From an uncultured Flavobacteriaceae bacterium (GTDB lineage Bacteria > Bacteroidota > Bacteroidia > Flavobacteriales > Flavobacteriaceae): a DNA stretch of 64,000 nucleotides. Positions within the stretch are counted from its first letter, which is position 1; every line of letters begins with the position of its first letter. The notes under the pieces are model-generated. The model was given only the letters and a program-made list of their open reading frames with translations, was not told the DNA's origin and did no database searches. Where the stretch lies: assembly GCA_947493175.1 (NCBI GenBank), contig CANLQD010000003.1, forward strand, positions 124,001-188,000, written 5' to 3'. The translations under genes were made by a program, and so were the position numbers. Shown here piece by piece: positions 1-9,232 of the stretch.

Positions 1-76
1 AAAGCGGCACATCATCATGTCATTAGGAAGGTTTAATTGGGCTTGGACAAGAAGGTTCTTTCAAAACAAACACTAG
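1..76 (+). other. Window edge: possible 3' end of an unidentified gene
   Basis: One plus-strand frame (starting at base 2) is open to a TAG at 74-76, and another is open to a TAA at 34-36. Either could be the tail of a gene that begins before the window. A terminator-like hairpin follows at 91-124, which fits a gene ending here. The residual peptide is too short to assign a family. Confidence 0.3.
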
Positions 77-90
77 AAACACTAATTTCC

Positions 91-124
91 GGATAACCTA
101 AAAATTATAGGTTCCATTTTTTTT
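91..124 (+). terminator. Rho-independent terminator upstream of the Crp/Fnr gene
   Basis: An imperfect hairpin pairs GGA(T)AACCTA with TAGGTTCC around an A/T loop, and a long T run follows at 117-124. It would end transcription of the gene entering from the left edge. The Crp/Fnr gene begins 40 bases further on. Confidence 0.5.
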
Positions 125-164
125 GTAACTTGTATTTTTAGGTGGTCAGGTTAATATTTTCACT

Positions 165-866
165 ATGAGCGAAGAATTTGAAAGTAGGTGCGAAAACTGC
201 ATTGTTCGGCAGTTCAATGCACTTAGAGCCATGAGCAAAGAGGATCTTAAAAAGGTCTCGGATTCCAAAGTTAGCAAACGACTTAAAAAGGGACAGGCTC
301 TTTTTGAGGAAGGCGAAAAATTGAACGGAGTCTATTGTGTGCGAAATGGGGTATCAAAGCTTTCTAAATTGAGTTCCAATGGCAAGGACCAAATAGTAAA
401 ACTGGCTACGAAAGGCGAGGTAATCGGACAGCGATCGGTCATTGCCGAAGAATCTACCAATCTCAGTGCGGTTGCGGTCAATGATATGGAGGTTTGCTTT
501 ATTCCAAAAGAAAATATTACAAATGTTTTAAACAGCAATCCAGCCTTCTCGGTAGAGGTATTACGACACATGGCCCATGACCTTCGGGAAGCAGATGACG
601 TGATTGTCAATATTTCCCAGAAAACGGTAAAACAACGGGTAGCGGAAGCCTTTTTGTATTTAAAAAATAATTTTGGAGAGGATAAAGAAGGGTTTCTGAC
701 CCTGACCCTGCCCAGAGAAGATATTGCCAATGTGGTCGGCACGGCCACCGAGTCATGTATCCGGATTATTTCTGAATTTAAAAAGAAGGGATACATCAAA
801 ACTTCCGGAAAAAAAATAGCTATTGTCGATGAACGAAAATTGACCGATTTAGTGGATGGGTTTTAG
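165..866 (+). CDS. Crp/Fnr family transcriptional regulator
   Basis: Cytosolic DNA-binding regulator of 233 residues, the normal length for the family. Residues about 25-140 form the cyclic-nucleotide-binding-like beta barrel. The C-terminal region has the Crp-type winged helix, with a recognition helix around ATESCIRIISEF near residues 197-208. The N-terminus carries a CxxC pair (C9, C12) and another Cys lies near residue 110, recalling the FNR iron-sulfur ligands. The third N-terminal Cys of classical FNR is missing, so oxygen sensing through a 4Fe-4S cluster is possible but not shown. The gene stands alone between two terminators. The universal stress protein 400 bases downstream is a plausible but unproven target, since such pairs are common in low-oxygen regulons. 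Confidence 0.9.
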   Translation: MSEEFESRCENCIVRQFNALRAMSKEDLKKVSDSKVSKRLKKGQALFEEGEKLNGVYCVRNGVSKLSKLSSNGKDQIVKLATKGEVIGQRSVIAEESTNLSAVAVNDMEVCFIPKENITNVLNSNPAFSVEVLRHMAHDLREADDVIVNISQKTVKQRVAEAFLYLKNNFGEDKEGFLTLTLPREDIANVVGTATESCIRIISEFKKKGYIKTSGKKIAIVDERKLTDLVDGF

Positions 867-891
867 CGGCGACCTAATTGGAAACAAAAAA

Positions 892-926
892 GTCAATAAT
901 CATCCAAACGATTATTGACCTTTTTT
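892..926. terminator. Bidirectional terminator between the Crp/Fnr gene and a small minus-strand ORF
   Basis: A perfect 10-bp inverted repeat (GTCAATAATC / GATTATTGAC, 892-901 and 910-919) has a T run on the right (921-926) and an A run on the left. It can therefore end transcription in both directions. The minus-strand use supports the small ORF at 956-1129 being a real gene. Confidence 0.85.
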
Positions 927-955
927 ATAGTACATACTCAGACATATTGACTCAC

Positions 956-1129
956 CTATATGGAAACCGTATTCCTATTTTGACCAAAATCGTAGTCTTC
1001 ACTTTGTAACATTTTTTGGTACAATTCCTCATTGACATTAACTGGGATTTCCAATTGGGGGAATTTGATTTGATGATCGTTGTTTTTTTTCTTTCCGATA
1101 AGTGAAACTTTGATAGATCGCTTGTTCAT
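956..1129 (-). CDS. Small hypothetical protein (57 aa)
   Basis: ATG start at 1129 and TAG stop at 956-958 give 57 residues, with a basic N-terminal third (MNKRSIKVSLIGKKKNN) and a more acidic C-terminal half. No signal peptide or membrane segment is visible and I do not recognise the family. The ORF lies between the Crp/Fnr gene and the divergently transcribed universal stress gene. It ends 30 bases before a bidirectional terminator, the main evidence that it is expressed. No clear TAnnTTTG promoter is visible upstream. The protein-like composition and terminator placement argue for a gene; the lack of a known family leaves it uncertain. Confidence 0.45.
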   Translation of the reverse strand: MNKRSIKVSLIGKKKNNDHQIKFPQLEIPVNVNEELYQKMLQSEDYDFGQNRNTVSI

Positions 1130-1280
1130 GACCTCAGGTTTTTATGTAGTAAGCCAATTAGAAATAGTGGTCTGACCTTACATCAAAAATTGCTTTTTTT
1201 TATTAATCAAAAGCTGACTTATGTCATAGTTTCAGTACTTCTTCAAAACTACTTTTACACTTCATTCAGAGAAAAGTGCC

Positions 1281-2183
1281 ATGAAGAATATCCTATTGCC
1301 TACAGATTTTTCCGAAAATGCTTGGAATGCCACTAGGTATGCCATAGAGCTATTTCAAGATGAGCCCTGTACATTTCACCTTCTGAATACGTATACACCG
1401 GCCATCGCCAGCAGTCGTTTTATGGCTGCTTCCATGGGAGCGAACACGATAGAGGATGGTGCCCATACCTACTCTAAAAGAGGTTTAGATCTGCTGTTAC
1501 AACGTATCCAAGAAACTTATAACAATCCTAAACATCGTTTTAAAACGATTTCATCGTTCAGTATGTTGGTCGATGAGATAAAGGAGATAGTTGATGAGGA
1601 AGGTATTGATCTGGTCGTTACGGGAACAAAAGGGGCATCCGGTATGGAAGAGGTGTTCATGGGTAGTAATACGGTACGTATCATAAAGGCGGTCAAGAAT
1701 TGCCCGGTATTGGCGATTCCGAACCGATTTGCGTTTTTAAGACCTACGGAGATCGCCTTCGCAACGGATTTTAACCGATTTTACACCGAATCCGAATTAC
1801 GGCCCATTATCGATTTGGCAGACACTTTTCAGGCCGTTATTCGTATTGTTCATGTACAATATGAAATCAAGGCGCTATCTGAATTGCAACAGTTTAACCT
1901 GAACATGTTGCGAAAATACATGGGCAATGCAGAGCATTATGTGCACACCGTTTCAGAGTTAAATTCAGTTTCAAAAACTTTGGAGGCGTTTACAGAAGAG
2001 CTCGACATTCATTTGTTAGCAATGCTCAATTATCAACATAGCTATATGGAACGTATGACAAGGGAACCCGTGGTGAAACGAATGGCTTTCCATACACAAA
2101 TACCATTATTGGTTATCCCTGAGTTGGGAATGAACATCCCATCAAAAAATAAAAAAGAACCCGAAGAATCGTTTTCTAATTGA
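1281..2183 (+). CDS. Universal stress protein, two UspA domains
   Basis: Cytosolic protein of 300 residues made of two tandem UspA-type alpha/beta domains (about 1-147 and 155-285). The first begins with KNILLPTDFSENA. It retains the ATP-binding signature G-2x-G-9x-G(S/T), seen as GTKGASG ending in GSN near residues 117-132, so it probably binds ATP. The second domain lacks this signature and is probably structural. Such tandem proteins act in stress and energy-limitation responses, but the precise role is unknown. The last 8 bases overlap the convergent small membrane protein gene. The Crp/Fnr gene upstream may control it. Confidence 0.9.
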   Translation: MKNILLPTDFSENAWNATRYAIELFQDEPCTFHLLNTYTPAIASSRFMAASMGANTIEDGAHTYSKRGLDLLLQRIQETYNNPKHRFKTISSFSMLVDEIKEIVDEEGIDLVVTGTKGASGMEEVFMGSNTVRIIKAVKNCPVLAIPNRFAFLRPTEIAFATDFNRFYTESELRPIIDLADTFQAVIRIVHVQYEIKALSELQQFNLNMLRKYMGNAEHYVHTVSELNSVSKTLEAFTEELDIHLLAMLNYQHSYMERMTREPVVKRMAFHTQIPLLVIPELGMNIPSKNKKEPEESFSN

Positions 2184-2403
2184 CCCGTTCCCGGATGGGA
2201 TGGTCTTCATAAAAATCTTCAAAGGTCTTGTTGGTCGTATAGGTATCGGTCAAAACCCGATAGACCATATAAATGACCATGGTTTGCCCTAATATAGTTA
2301 CATAAAATACCCAACTAAACGAAAAGCCCATACTGACCATAATGGTAACAGTAATTAAGACCATGGTGGTCATTGCCACCCAAAACATTGCAGAAGTTTT
2401 CAT
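2176..2403 (-). CDS. Small two-helix inner-membrane protein (75 aa)
   Basis: Residues about 5-28 and 30-50 form two hydrophobic helices, followed by a charged tail (FEDFYEDHPIRERVN) predicted to be cytosolic. I do not recognise a named family. A GTG two codons earlier (2406) is also in frame. The ATG at 2403 is preferred because a good -7 element (2417-2424, minus strand) gives a short leader before it. The 3' end overlaps that of the convergent universal stress protein by 8 bases, so the two mRNAs would be antisense to each other at their ends. Confidence 0.7.
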   Translation of the reverse strand: MKTSAMFWVAMTTMVLITVTIMVSMGFSFSWVFYVTILGQTMVIYMVYRVLTDTYTTNKTFEDFYEDHPIRERVN

Positions 2404-2416
2404 CACATTTTTTTAT

Positions 2417-2424
2417 CAAAACTA
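2417..2424 (-). promoter_or_regulatory. Bacteroidetes -7 element for the small membrane protein
   Basis: The minus strand reads TAGTTTTG, a full match to TAnnTTTG, 13 bases before the ATG at 2403. The -33 TTG is weak. The spacing implies a leader of roughly 9 bases. Confidence 0.5.
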
Positions 2425-2578
2425 TCGAAAATGGCGCGACGAAACTGTTAAAGAGTTTGTAAAGCGTTTTCATGGCGACGGTGGTCGACACTTTAAGGGG
2501 TAGGTAGCCAATATTTTCGGATAGGGCTCTTTGAAATTATTTACCTTGCAACATGTTTTACCCTTTCAAAAAAGGGCT

Positions 2579-2586
2579 TATATTTG
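2579..2586 (+). promoter_or_regulatory. -7 element of the tRNA-Leu promoter
   Basis: TATATTTG matches TAnnTTTG exactly and ends 19 bases before the mature tRNA 5' end, leaving a short 5' leader for RNase P. The -33 region is T-rich (near 2555) without a perfect TTG. Confidence 0.55.
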
Positions 2587-2605
2587 CCCACTGGAAATCA
2601 GGGAT

Positions 2606-2689
2606 GCGCACGTGGCGGAATTGGTAGACGCGCTAGCTTGAGGGGCTAGTGGCCATTAGGCCGTGGAAGTTCGAGTCTTCTCGTGCGCA
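2606..2689 (+). tRNA. tRNA-Leu, anticodon GAG
   Basis: Class II tRNA of 84 bases. The 7-bp acceptor stem pairs GCGCACG (2606-2612) with CGTGCGC (2682-2688), with discriminator A at 2689. The anticodon arm is CTAGC - TTGAGGG - GCTAG, so the anticodon is GAG, decoding CUC/CUU. There is a long variable arm and a T arm with TTCGAGT. CCA is not encoded. A strong terminator follows within 8 bases. The 3' end of this gene is the start of the repeated unit described for 2676-3231. Confidence 0.95.
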
Positions 2690-2808
2690 CTTTAAGAACC
2701 GCCTACTAGGGCGGTTTTTTCATTATGAAATACTTCGTCTACATTCTTTACTCTGAAGAGTTCGACCGTTTTTACAAAGGCCAAACACAGGATTTGGCGC
2801 TTAGGATC
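2676..2808 (+). repeat. Direct repeat copy A: tRNA 3' end, terminator and GIY-YIG 5' half
   Basis: Aligned by eye with copy B at 3079-3210, this 133-base block differs by eight substitutions and one missing T (about 93% identical). It begins inside the T arm of tRNA-Leu and ends within the nuclease ORF. Five of the seven substitutions inside the ORF are synonymous. Confidence 0.9.
2697..2720 (+). terminator. Terminator of tRNA-Leu
   Basis: Stem AACCGCC / GGCGGTT (2697-2703, 2710-2716) with a six-base loop and a T run. It overlaps the region just before the ATG of the GIY-YIG pseudogene. Related sequences recur at 3100-3125 and, partially, at 3212-3231. Confidence 0.85.
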
Positions 2809-2973
2809 GCACGCCACAATTCGGGCATGGAAAAAGCTACCGCACCCTATAAACCATGGAAGCTGATCTGACAGACCGAAAAACCCTCAAGATCCGAGGC
2901 GATGAAGCTAGAGACAAAGTTGAAAAACCTTTCCAAAGAGCGCACCTGGGCTTTCATCAAAAAGCATTCCTAA
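2725..2973 (+). pseudogene. GIY-YIG nuclease-domain gene broken by an in-frame TGA
   Basis: Read from the ATG at 2725, the frame encodes a classic small GIY-YIG domain protein: MKYFVYILYS, then the YKGQT motif, then RIARHN. After codon 48 (PWKLI) a TGA at 2869-2871 interrupts it. The same frame then continues with family-typical sequence (QTEKPSRSEAMKLETKLK, then a TWAFIKKHS end) to TAA at 2973, giving 82 codons in all. Relatives usually have an aromatic residue or Trp near the interrupted position, so TGG to TGA is the simplest explanation. No rearrangement is needed. GIY-YIG proteins of this size are single-domain endonuclease-like proteins of unclear role in bacteria. The ATG lies only 35 bases past the tRNA, overlapping its terminator region. 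Confidence 0.85.
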
Positions 2974-3078
2974 TACAACCATCTGATAAAACGCCAAAAG
3001 TATATTCAAAACAAGTTACCAGATATTCGAGCCAAGACGCAACGTAGTTGGTCTAGGTCAAGACCGCAAGCGTCTTGA

Positions 3079-3210
3079 TCTTCTCGTGCGCACTTTAAGA
3101 GCCGCCTACTAGGGCGGTTTTTCATTATGAAATACTTCGTCTATATTCTTTACTCCGAAGAGTTCTACCGTTTTTACAAAGGTCAAACACAGGGTTTGGC
3201 ACTTAGAATC
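3079..3210 (+). repeat. Direct repeat copy B: tRNA-Leu 3' end, terminator and GIY-YIG 5' half
   Basis: Second copy of the 2676-2808 block, about 403 bases downstream. It includes the last 14 bases of the tRNA plus the terminator, but not the rest of the tRNA. The bases just upstream can form a small hairpin (TCAAGAC / GTCTTGA). Confidence 0.9.
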
Positions 3211-3219
3211 ACCTACTAA
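3127..3219 (+). pseudogene. Truncated second GIY-YIG copy
   Basis: The ATG at 3127 opens a frame matching the first 28 codons of the copy at 2725, with D14Y and D23G changes. It then runs into unrelated bases and stops after 30 codons. The break point coincides with a third partial copy of the tRNA terminator (CCTACTAAGGCGG with a T run, 3212-3231). The truncation therefore looks like recombination between units rather than random decay. The catalytic C-terminal part is absent, so this is not a working gene. Confidence 0.8.
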
Positions 3220-3231
3220 GGCGGTTTTTTT
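3212..3231 (+). repeat. Third partial copy of the tRNA-Leu terminator
   Basis: CCTACTAAGGCGG followed by seven Ts closely matches the 3' half of the terminators at 2702-2720 and 3105-3122. It directly follows the truncated second nuclease copy and marks another unit boundary. Bases 3232-3391 hold nothing I can assign apart from a 31-codon ORF that I do not support. Confidence 0.65.
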
Positions 3232-3391
3232 CTTCTTGCCACAATATTCAATCATGCCCTCCAAAGCCAATCATTACGATTTTTTCAATGAATCCGATGA
3301 ATTGCTTCACTTTCCCCCTTATTCCGGACTCATTTGGCCGAAATTTTAAAAAAATTAACGTTGCATACCAACAACTAGCTTGAGAAAATTG

Positions 3392-3399
3392 TAAATTTG
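3392..3399 (+). promoter_or_regulatory. -7 element of the carotenoid regulator/crt operon
   Basis: TAAATTTG matches TAnnTTTG. It ends 21 bases before the ATG at 3421, placing the transcription start near 3404. It overlaps an in-frame TTG at 3397, which rules that codon out as the translation start. No well-spaced -33 TTG is visible, as expected for a promoter needing an activator or under regulation. Confidence 0.6.
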
Positions 3400-3410
3400 T
3401 TCAACAAATT
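3394..3410. promoter_or_regulatory. Perfect palindrome over the promoter: likely operator of the MerR/CarH-like regulator
   Basis: AATTTGTT-C-AACAAATT is a perfect 8-1-8 inverted repeat. It covers the right part of the -7 element and the expected transcription start. A dimeric or tetrameric repressor bound here would block the promoter. The adjacent regulator gene is the obvious candidate ligand, which implies autoregulation. Confidence 0.55.
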
Positions 3411-3420
3411 GCTAAAAAAG

Positions 3421-4323
3421 ATGAACAACGTAAAAAAGTTTTTTAGTATCCGAGATTTAGAGAATCTTTCAGGCATAAAGGCCCATACCATTCGAATATG
3501 GGAAAAACGCTACAATCTTTTATCTCCTGAAAGAACCGAAACGAACATCCGGACCTACAGTCTCGGTAGTCTTCAGAAATTGTTGAATGTGACAATGTTG
3601 TACAATAATGGCTTTAAAATTTCGAAGATAGCCAAAATTGAAGAGCACGATATACCATTGATGGTCAAAGAAATAGTGGCCAAAAATAGTGTAAAAAACC
3701 ATGCTATTAGCGCATTTAAATTGGCCATGATCAATTTTGACCAAACATTGTTCATCAATACATACAACGGTTTGCTGGGCGAACGCTCATTCAGAGAAAT
3801 ATTCAGTGAGGTTTTTATACCCTTGCTAAATGAATTGGGCCTTCTTTGGCAAACAGATACAATAAGCCCTGCACACGAGCATTTTGTTACGGGACTGATC
3901 AAACAAAAAATTCAGACAAATACCGAAAAATTACAACACTTGGAACCTACCAAGCCAGATAAAGTGTTCGTTCCTTTTTTGCCTGAAAATGAAATACATG
4001 AAATTGGCTTGCTTTATCTCAACTATGAAATCGTGTTGCGAGGATATAAGTCTATTTATTTAGGGCAGACCATACCGCTGGAAAACTTGAAAGATGTGAT
4101 GAAATATTATGATAACCTTCATTTTCTATCTTATTTCACTGTTGTGCCGACCAAAGATCAAATCAACAAATACATTCAGGAATTTTATAAAATAGTACAG
4201 GAAAATAACACCACATCGAAATTATGGGTGCTAGGTCGCCAAAATCAGTATTTGGATAGAAGTATCCTACCTGATTGTGTTCGGACCTTTACCTCTATTG
4301 AACAGGTCATTGAAGAATTATAA
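3421..4323 (+). CDS. MerR-family regulator with CarH-like cobalamin-binding domain
   Basis: Cytosolic transcription factor of 300 residues. Residues about 1-70 are a MerR winged helix (FSIRDLENLSGIKAHTIRIW). Residues about 85-175 are the helical cap and 180-300 a Rossmann-like cobalamin-binding domain. The cap has the W-x9-EH signature of CarH/LitR photoreceptors (W then HEH near residues 143-154). The next domain has ExHxxG (EIHEIG), whose His would be the lower cobalt ligand. In that family adenosylcobalamin holds a DNA-bound repressor in the dark, and light releases it. It sits 27 bases before crtI in the same direction, so it probably controls carotenoid synthesis and itself. The ATG at 3421 is chosen because the upstream TTG at 3397 lies inside the -7 element. 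Confidence 0.85.
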   Translation: MNNVKKFFSIRDLENLSGIKAHTIRIWEKRYNLLSPERTETNIRTYSLGSLQKLLNVTMLYNNGFKISKIAKIEEHDIPLMVKEIVAKNSVKNHAISAFKLAMINFDQTLFINTYNGLLGERSFREIFSEVFIPLLNELGLLWQTDTISPAHEHFVTGLIKQKIQTNTEKLQHLEPTKPDKVFVPFLPENEIHEIGLLYLNYEIVLRGYKSIYLGQTIPLENLKDVMKYYDNLHFLSYFTVVPTKDQINKYIQEFYKIVQENNTTSKLWVLGRQNQYLDRSILPDCVRTFTSIEQVIEEL

Positions 4324-4350
4324 GAATCCACTACCAACCAATATACAATT

Positions 4351-5808
4351 ATGAACTCAAAAGTAGCCATCATAGGCTCTGGTTTCTCTTCGCTTTCTGC
4401 CTCTTGTTATTTAGCAAAGGCAGGTTACGATGTAACCATATACGAGAAGAACAGCACCCTCGGTGGGCGATGCCGACAGTTTGTAAAAGAGGGGTTTACT
4501 TTTGACATAGGGCCAAGCTGGTACTGGATGCCTGATATTTTTGATAAGTTCTTTGAAGATTTTGGAAAGCAACGGAGTGATTACTACACCTTGGATAAGT
4601 TAAGTCCGGCCTACAAAATTTTCTTTGCGGACGATATTGTTACCATTGGGGATACAATGGACAAAATCTGCGAAGAGTTCGAACGTATTGAGGCGGGAAG
4701 CTCTACGCATCTCAGAAGGTTCATTGGCCAGGCCCAGGAAAACTATGATATTGCCATTAACAAAGTGGTATTGCGACCCGGCATCTCCCCTTTTGAACTG
4801 GTTACTCCTGAAACCGTTGCCCGGGTCGATCAATTTTTTAAGACCATTAGTGGTCAAGTACGAAAGAAATTTAAGAATCCCAAGCTTGTTTCTACCTTGG
4901 AATTCCCAGTATTGTTCTTAGGGGCAAAACCTAGTAATACCCCATCGTTCTACAGCTTTATGAATTATGCGGACTTTGGCCTAGGTACATGGCACCCACG
5001 GGGAGGTATGTATGAAATTATAAAAGCCATGCAGTCACTGGCCGAAGAGTTAGGGGTTGATATCCATACTGAAACGAACGTTGAAAAAATTAGGGTCGAT
5101 CAAGGTACCGTAACAGGAATCACCGCAAACGGGAAGCAGATCAACGCAGACTACGTTCTTAGCGGTGCCGATTACCATCATTCGGAAACCCTTTTGGATA
5201 AGGCCTATCGCCAGTACTCCGAATCGTATTGGAATAAGAAAACATTTGCTCCCTCTTCATTGCTATTTTATATAGGGTTTGATAAAAAATTGAAGGGTAT
5301 AGAACACCATAACTTGTTTTTCGATACCGATTTTGAAAGACATGCAGAAGAAATCTACGATAGTCCGCAATGGCCCACCGATCCCTTGTTTTATGTGAAT
5401 TTTCCTTCGGTCACCGATGCATCTATGGCCCCTGAAGGCTGTGAAACAGGTTTTTTTCTGGTCCCTATTGCTCCAAATCTGGAAGATACGCCCGAATTGC
5501 GAGATCAGTATTTCGATGTAATTATTGATCGATTTGAAAAACGTACCGGGGAACATGTTAAAAATAGCATTATATTTAAAGAGTCCTTTTGTGTAAAGGA
5601 TTTTATCGAAGAATACAATTCGTATAAAGGAAATGCTTACGGTATGGCCAATACCTTATCCCAAACGGCATTCCTGAGACCCAAATTAAAAAGTAAAAAA
5701 GTAAAGAATCTATTCTTCACCGGACAATTGACCGTTCCTGGCCCAGGTGTACCCCCATCGCTGATATCGGGAAAATTGGTATCGGAGTTAATAACGCATA
5801 AACCCTAA
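4351..5808 (+). CDS. crtI: Phytoene desaturase
   Basis: Membrane-associated FAD enzyme of 485 residues that introduces double bases' equivalents, i.e. desaturates 15-cis-phytoene stepwise to lycopene. The N-terminal dinucleotide fold has GSGFSSLSA near residues 9-17, followed by the acidic ribose-binding residue in YEKN. The C-terminus has the CrtI-type FAD motif (FTGQLTVPGPGVPPSLISG). It is the first enzyme gene of a tightly packed operon, with only 4 bases separating it from crtB. A second CrtI-superfamily gene lies further on. This copy is called phytoene desaturase because it is paired with crtB, the usual arrangement. Superfamily assignment is secure; the split of roles with the second copy rests on context. 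Confidence 0.9.
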   Translation: MNSKVAIIGSGFSSLSASCYLAKAGYDVTIYEKNSTLGGRCRQFVKEGFTFDIGPSWYWMPDIFDKFFEDFGKQRSDYYTLDKLSPAYKIFFADDIVTIGDTMDKICEEFERIEAGSSTHLRRFIGQAQENYDIAINKVVLRPGISPFELVTPETVARVDQFFKTISGQVRKKFKNPKLVSTLEFPVLFLGAKPSNTPSFYSFMNYADFGLGTWHPRGGMYEIIKAMQSLAEELGVDIHTETNVEKIRVDQGTVTGITANGKQINADYVLSGADYHHSETLLDKAYRQYSESYWNKKTFAPSSLLFYIGFDKKLKGIEHHNLFFDTDFERHAEEIYDSPQWPTDPLFYVNFPSVTDASMAPEGCETGFFLVPIAPNLEDTPELRDQYFDVIIDRFEKRTGEHVKNSIIFKESFCVKDFIEEYNSYKGNAYGMANTLSQTAFLRPKLKSKKVKNLFFTGQLTVPGPGVPPSLISGKLVSELITHKP

Positions 5809-5812
5809 GCTC

Positions 5813-6652
5813 ATGAAAACTATTTTTGACAACGTATCGTATCAGTGTAGTAAGGTTGTTACCGAATCGTACAGCACCTCATTTGCACTGGCTACAAAGA
5901 TGTTGGGAACATCTATCCGCAGCGATATCTATAATATTTATGGTTTTGTTCGATTTGCCGATGAAATCGTGGATACCTTTCATGACTACGACAAAGAATC
6001 GTTATTCGCCAAATTCGAACAGTCTTTGGAAGATGCATTGACTGATCGAATAAGCTTGAATCCCATCCTAAATGCATTTCAACATACCTATCATACCTAT
6101 GAAATCCCCAGACATTTGGTCGATTCGTTCATGAAAAGTATGAAGATGGATTTGCATAAGTCGGTGTATCGTACTGAGGCCGAATATAAAGAATACATCT
6201 ATGGGTCTGCCGATGTGGTTGGCCTTATGTGTTTAAAGGTGTTTGTAAAAGGGGACGAAGCCCGATATGACGAATTGAAAAAATCGGCCATGTCGTTAGG
6301 GTCCGCATTTCAAAAAGTAAATTTTCTAAGAGATTTAAAAGCCGACTTCGAAGGTTTGAACCGTACTTATTTCCCTAATACCAACCTTACAGAACTCGAC
6401 GAGCGATCTAAAAAACAGATTGTCGATGAAATTAGAGCTGATTTTGCCTCGGGGTACGAGGGCATTGAACAACTACCGAACGAAGCCAAGTTCGGAGTGT
6501 ATACCGCTTATAAGTACTACAGCAAATTGCTTCAGAAGTTACAGAACACCCCACCCTTAGAAATAAAAAATGCCCGTATTCGGGTGCCGAATTACCAAAA
6601 ATTCGGACTTTTGGCAAAATCATATGTAAACTATAAATTGAATTTGGTTTAG
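5813..6652 (+). CDS. crtB: Phytoene synthase
   Basis: Condenses two geranylgeranyl diphosphates to phytoene, the first committed carotenoid step. The protein has 279 residues, normal for CrtB. Both Asp-rich Mg-diphosphate motifs are intact: D50-EIV-D54 within GFVRFADEIVD, and D174-LKA-D178 within NFLRDLKADFEG. The stop codon is immediately followed by the crtZ ATG, so translation of the two is probably coupled. The GGPP synthase supplying its substrate is not in this window. Confidence 0.93.
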   Translation: MKTIFDNVSYQCSKVVTESYSTSFALATKMLGTSIRSDIYNIYGFVRFADEIVDTFHDYDKESLFAKFEQSLEDALTDRISLNPILNAFQHTYHTYEIPRHLVDSFMKSMKMDLHKSVYRTEAEYKEYIYGSADVVGLMCLKVFVKGDEARYDELKKSAMSLGSAFQKVNFLRDLKADFEGLNRTYFPNTNLTELDERSKKQIVDEIRADFASGYEGIEQLPNEAKFGVYTAYKYYSKLLQKLQNTPPLEIKNARIRVPNYQKFGLLAKSYVNYKLNLV

Positions 6653-9218
<2,566 letters not shown>

Positions 9219-9232
9219 ACACCTCTGGGGTT

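Noticed and set aside
2856..3047. 63-codon plus-strand ORF after the tRNA
   Set aside because: It is the shifted frame over the 3' half of the GIY-YIG pseudogene. The true frame carries the recognisable family sequence.
2606..3231. Integrative element or genomic island attachment site at tRNA-Leu
   Set aside because: The direct repeats of the tRNA end are only about 400 bases apart and enclose no integrase or cargo beyond the nuclease ORF, so a classical island is not supported.
3254..3349. 31-codon ORF with ATG before the CarH-like gene
   Set aside because: Too short, no family, no promoter, and it lies in DNA that otherwise looks like recombined repeat debris.
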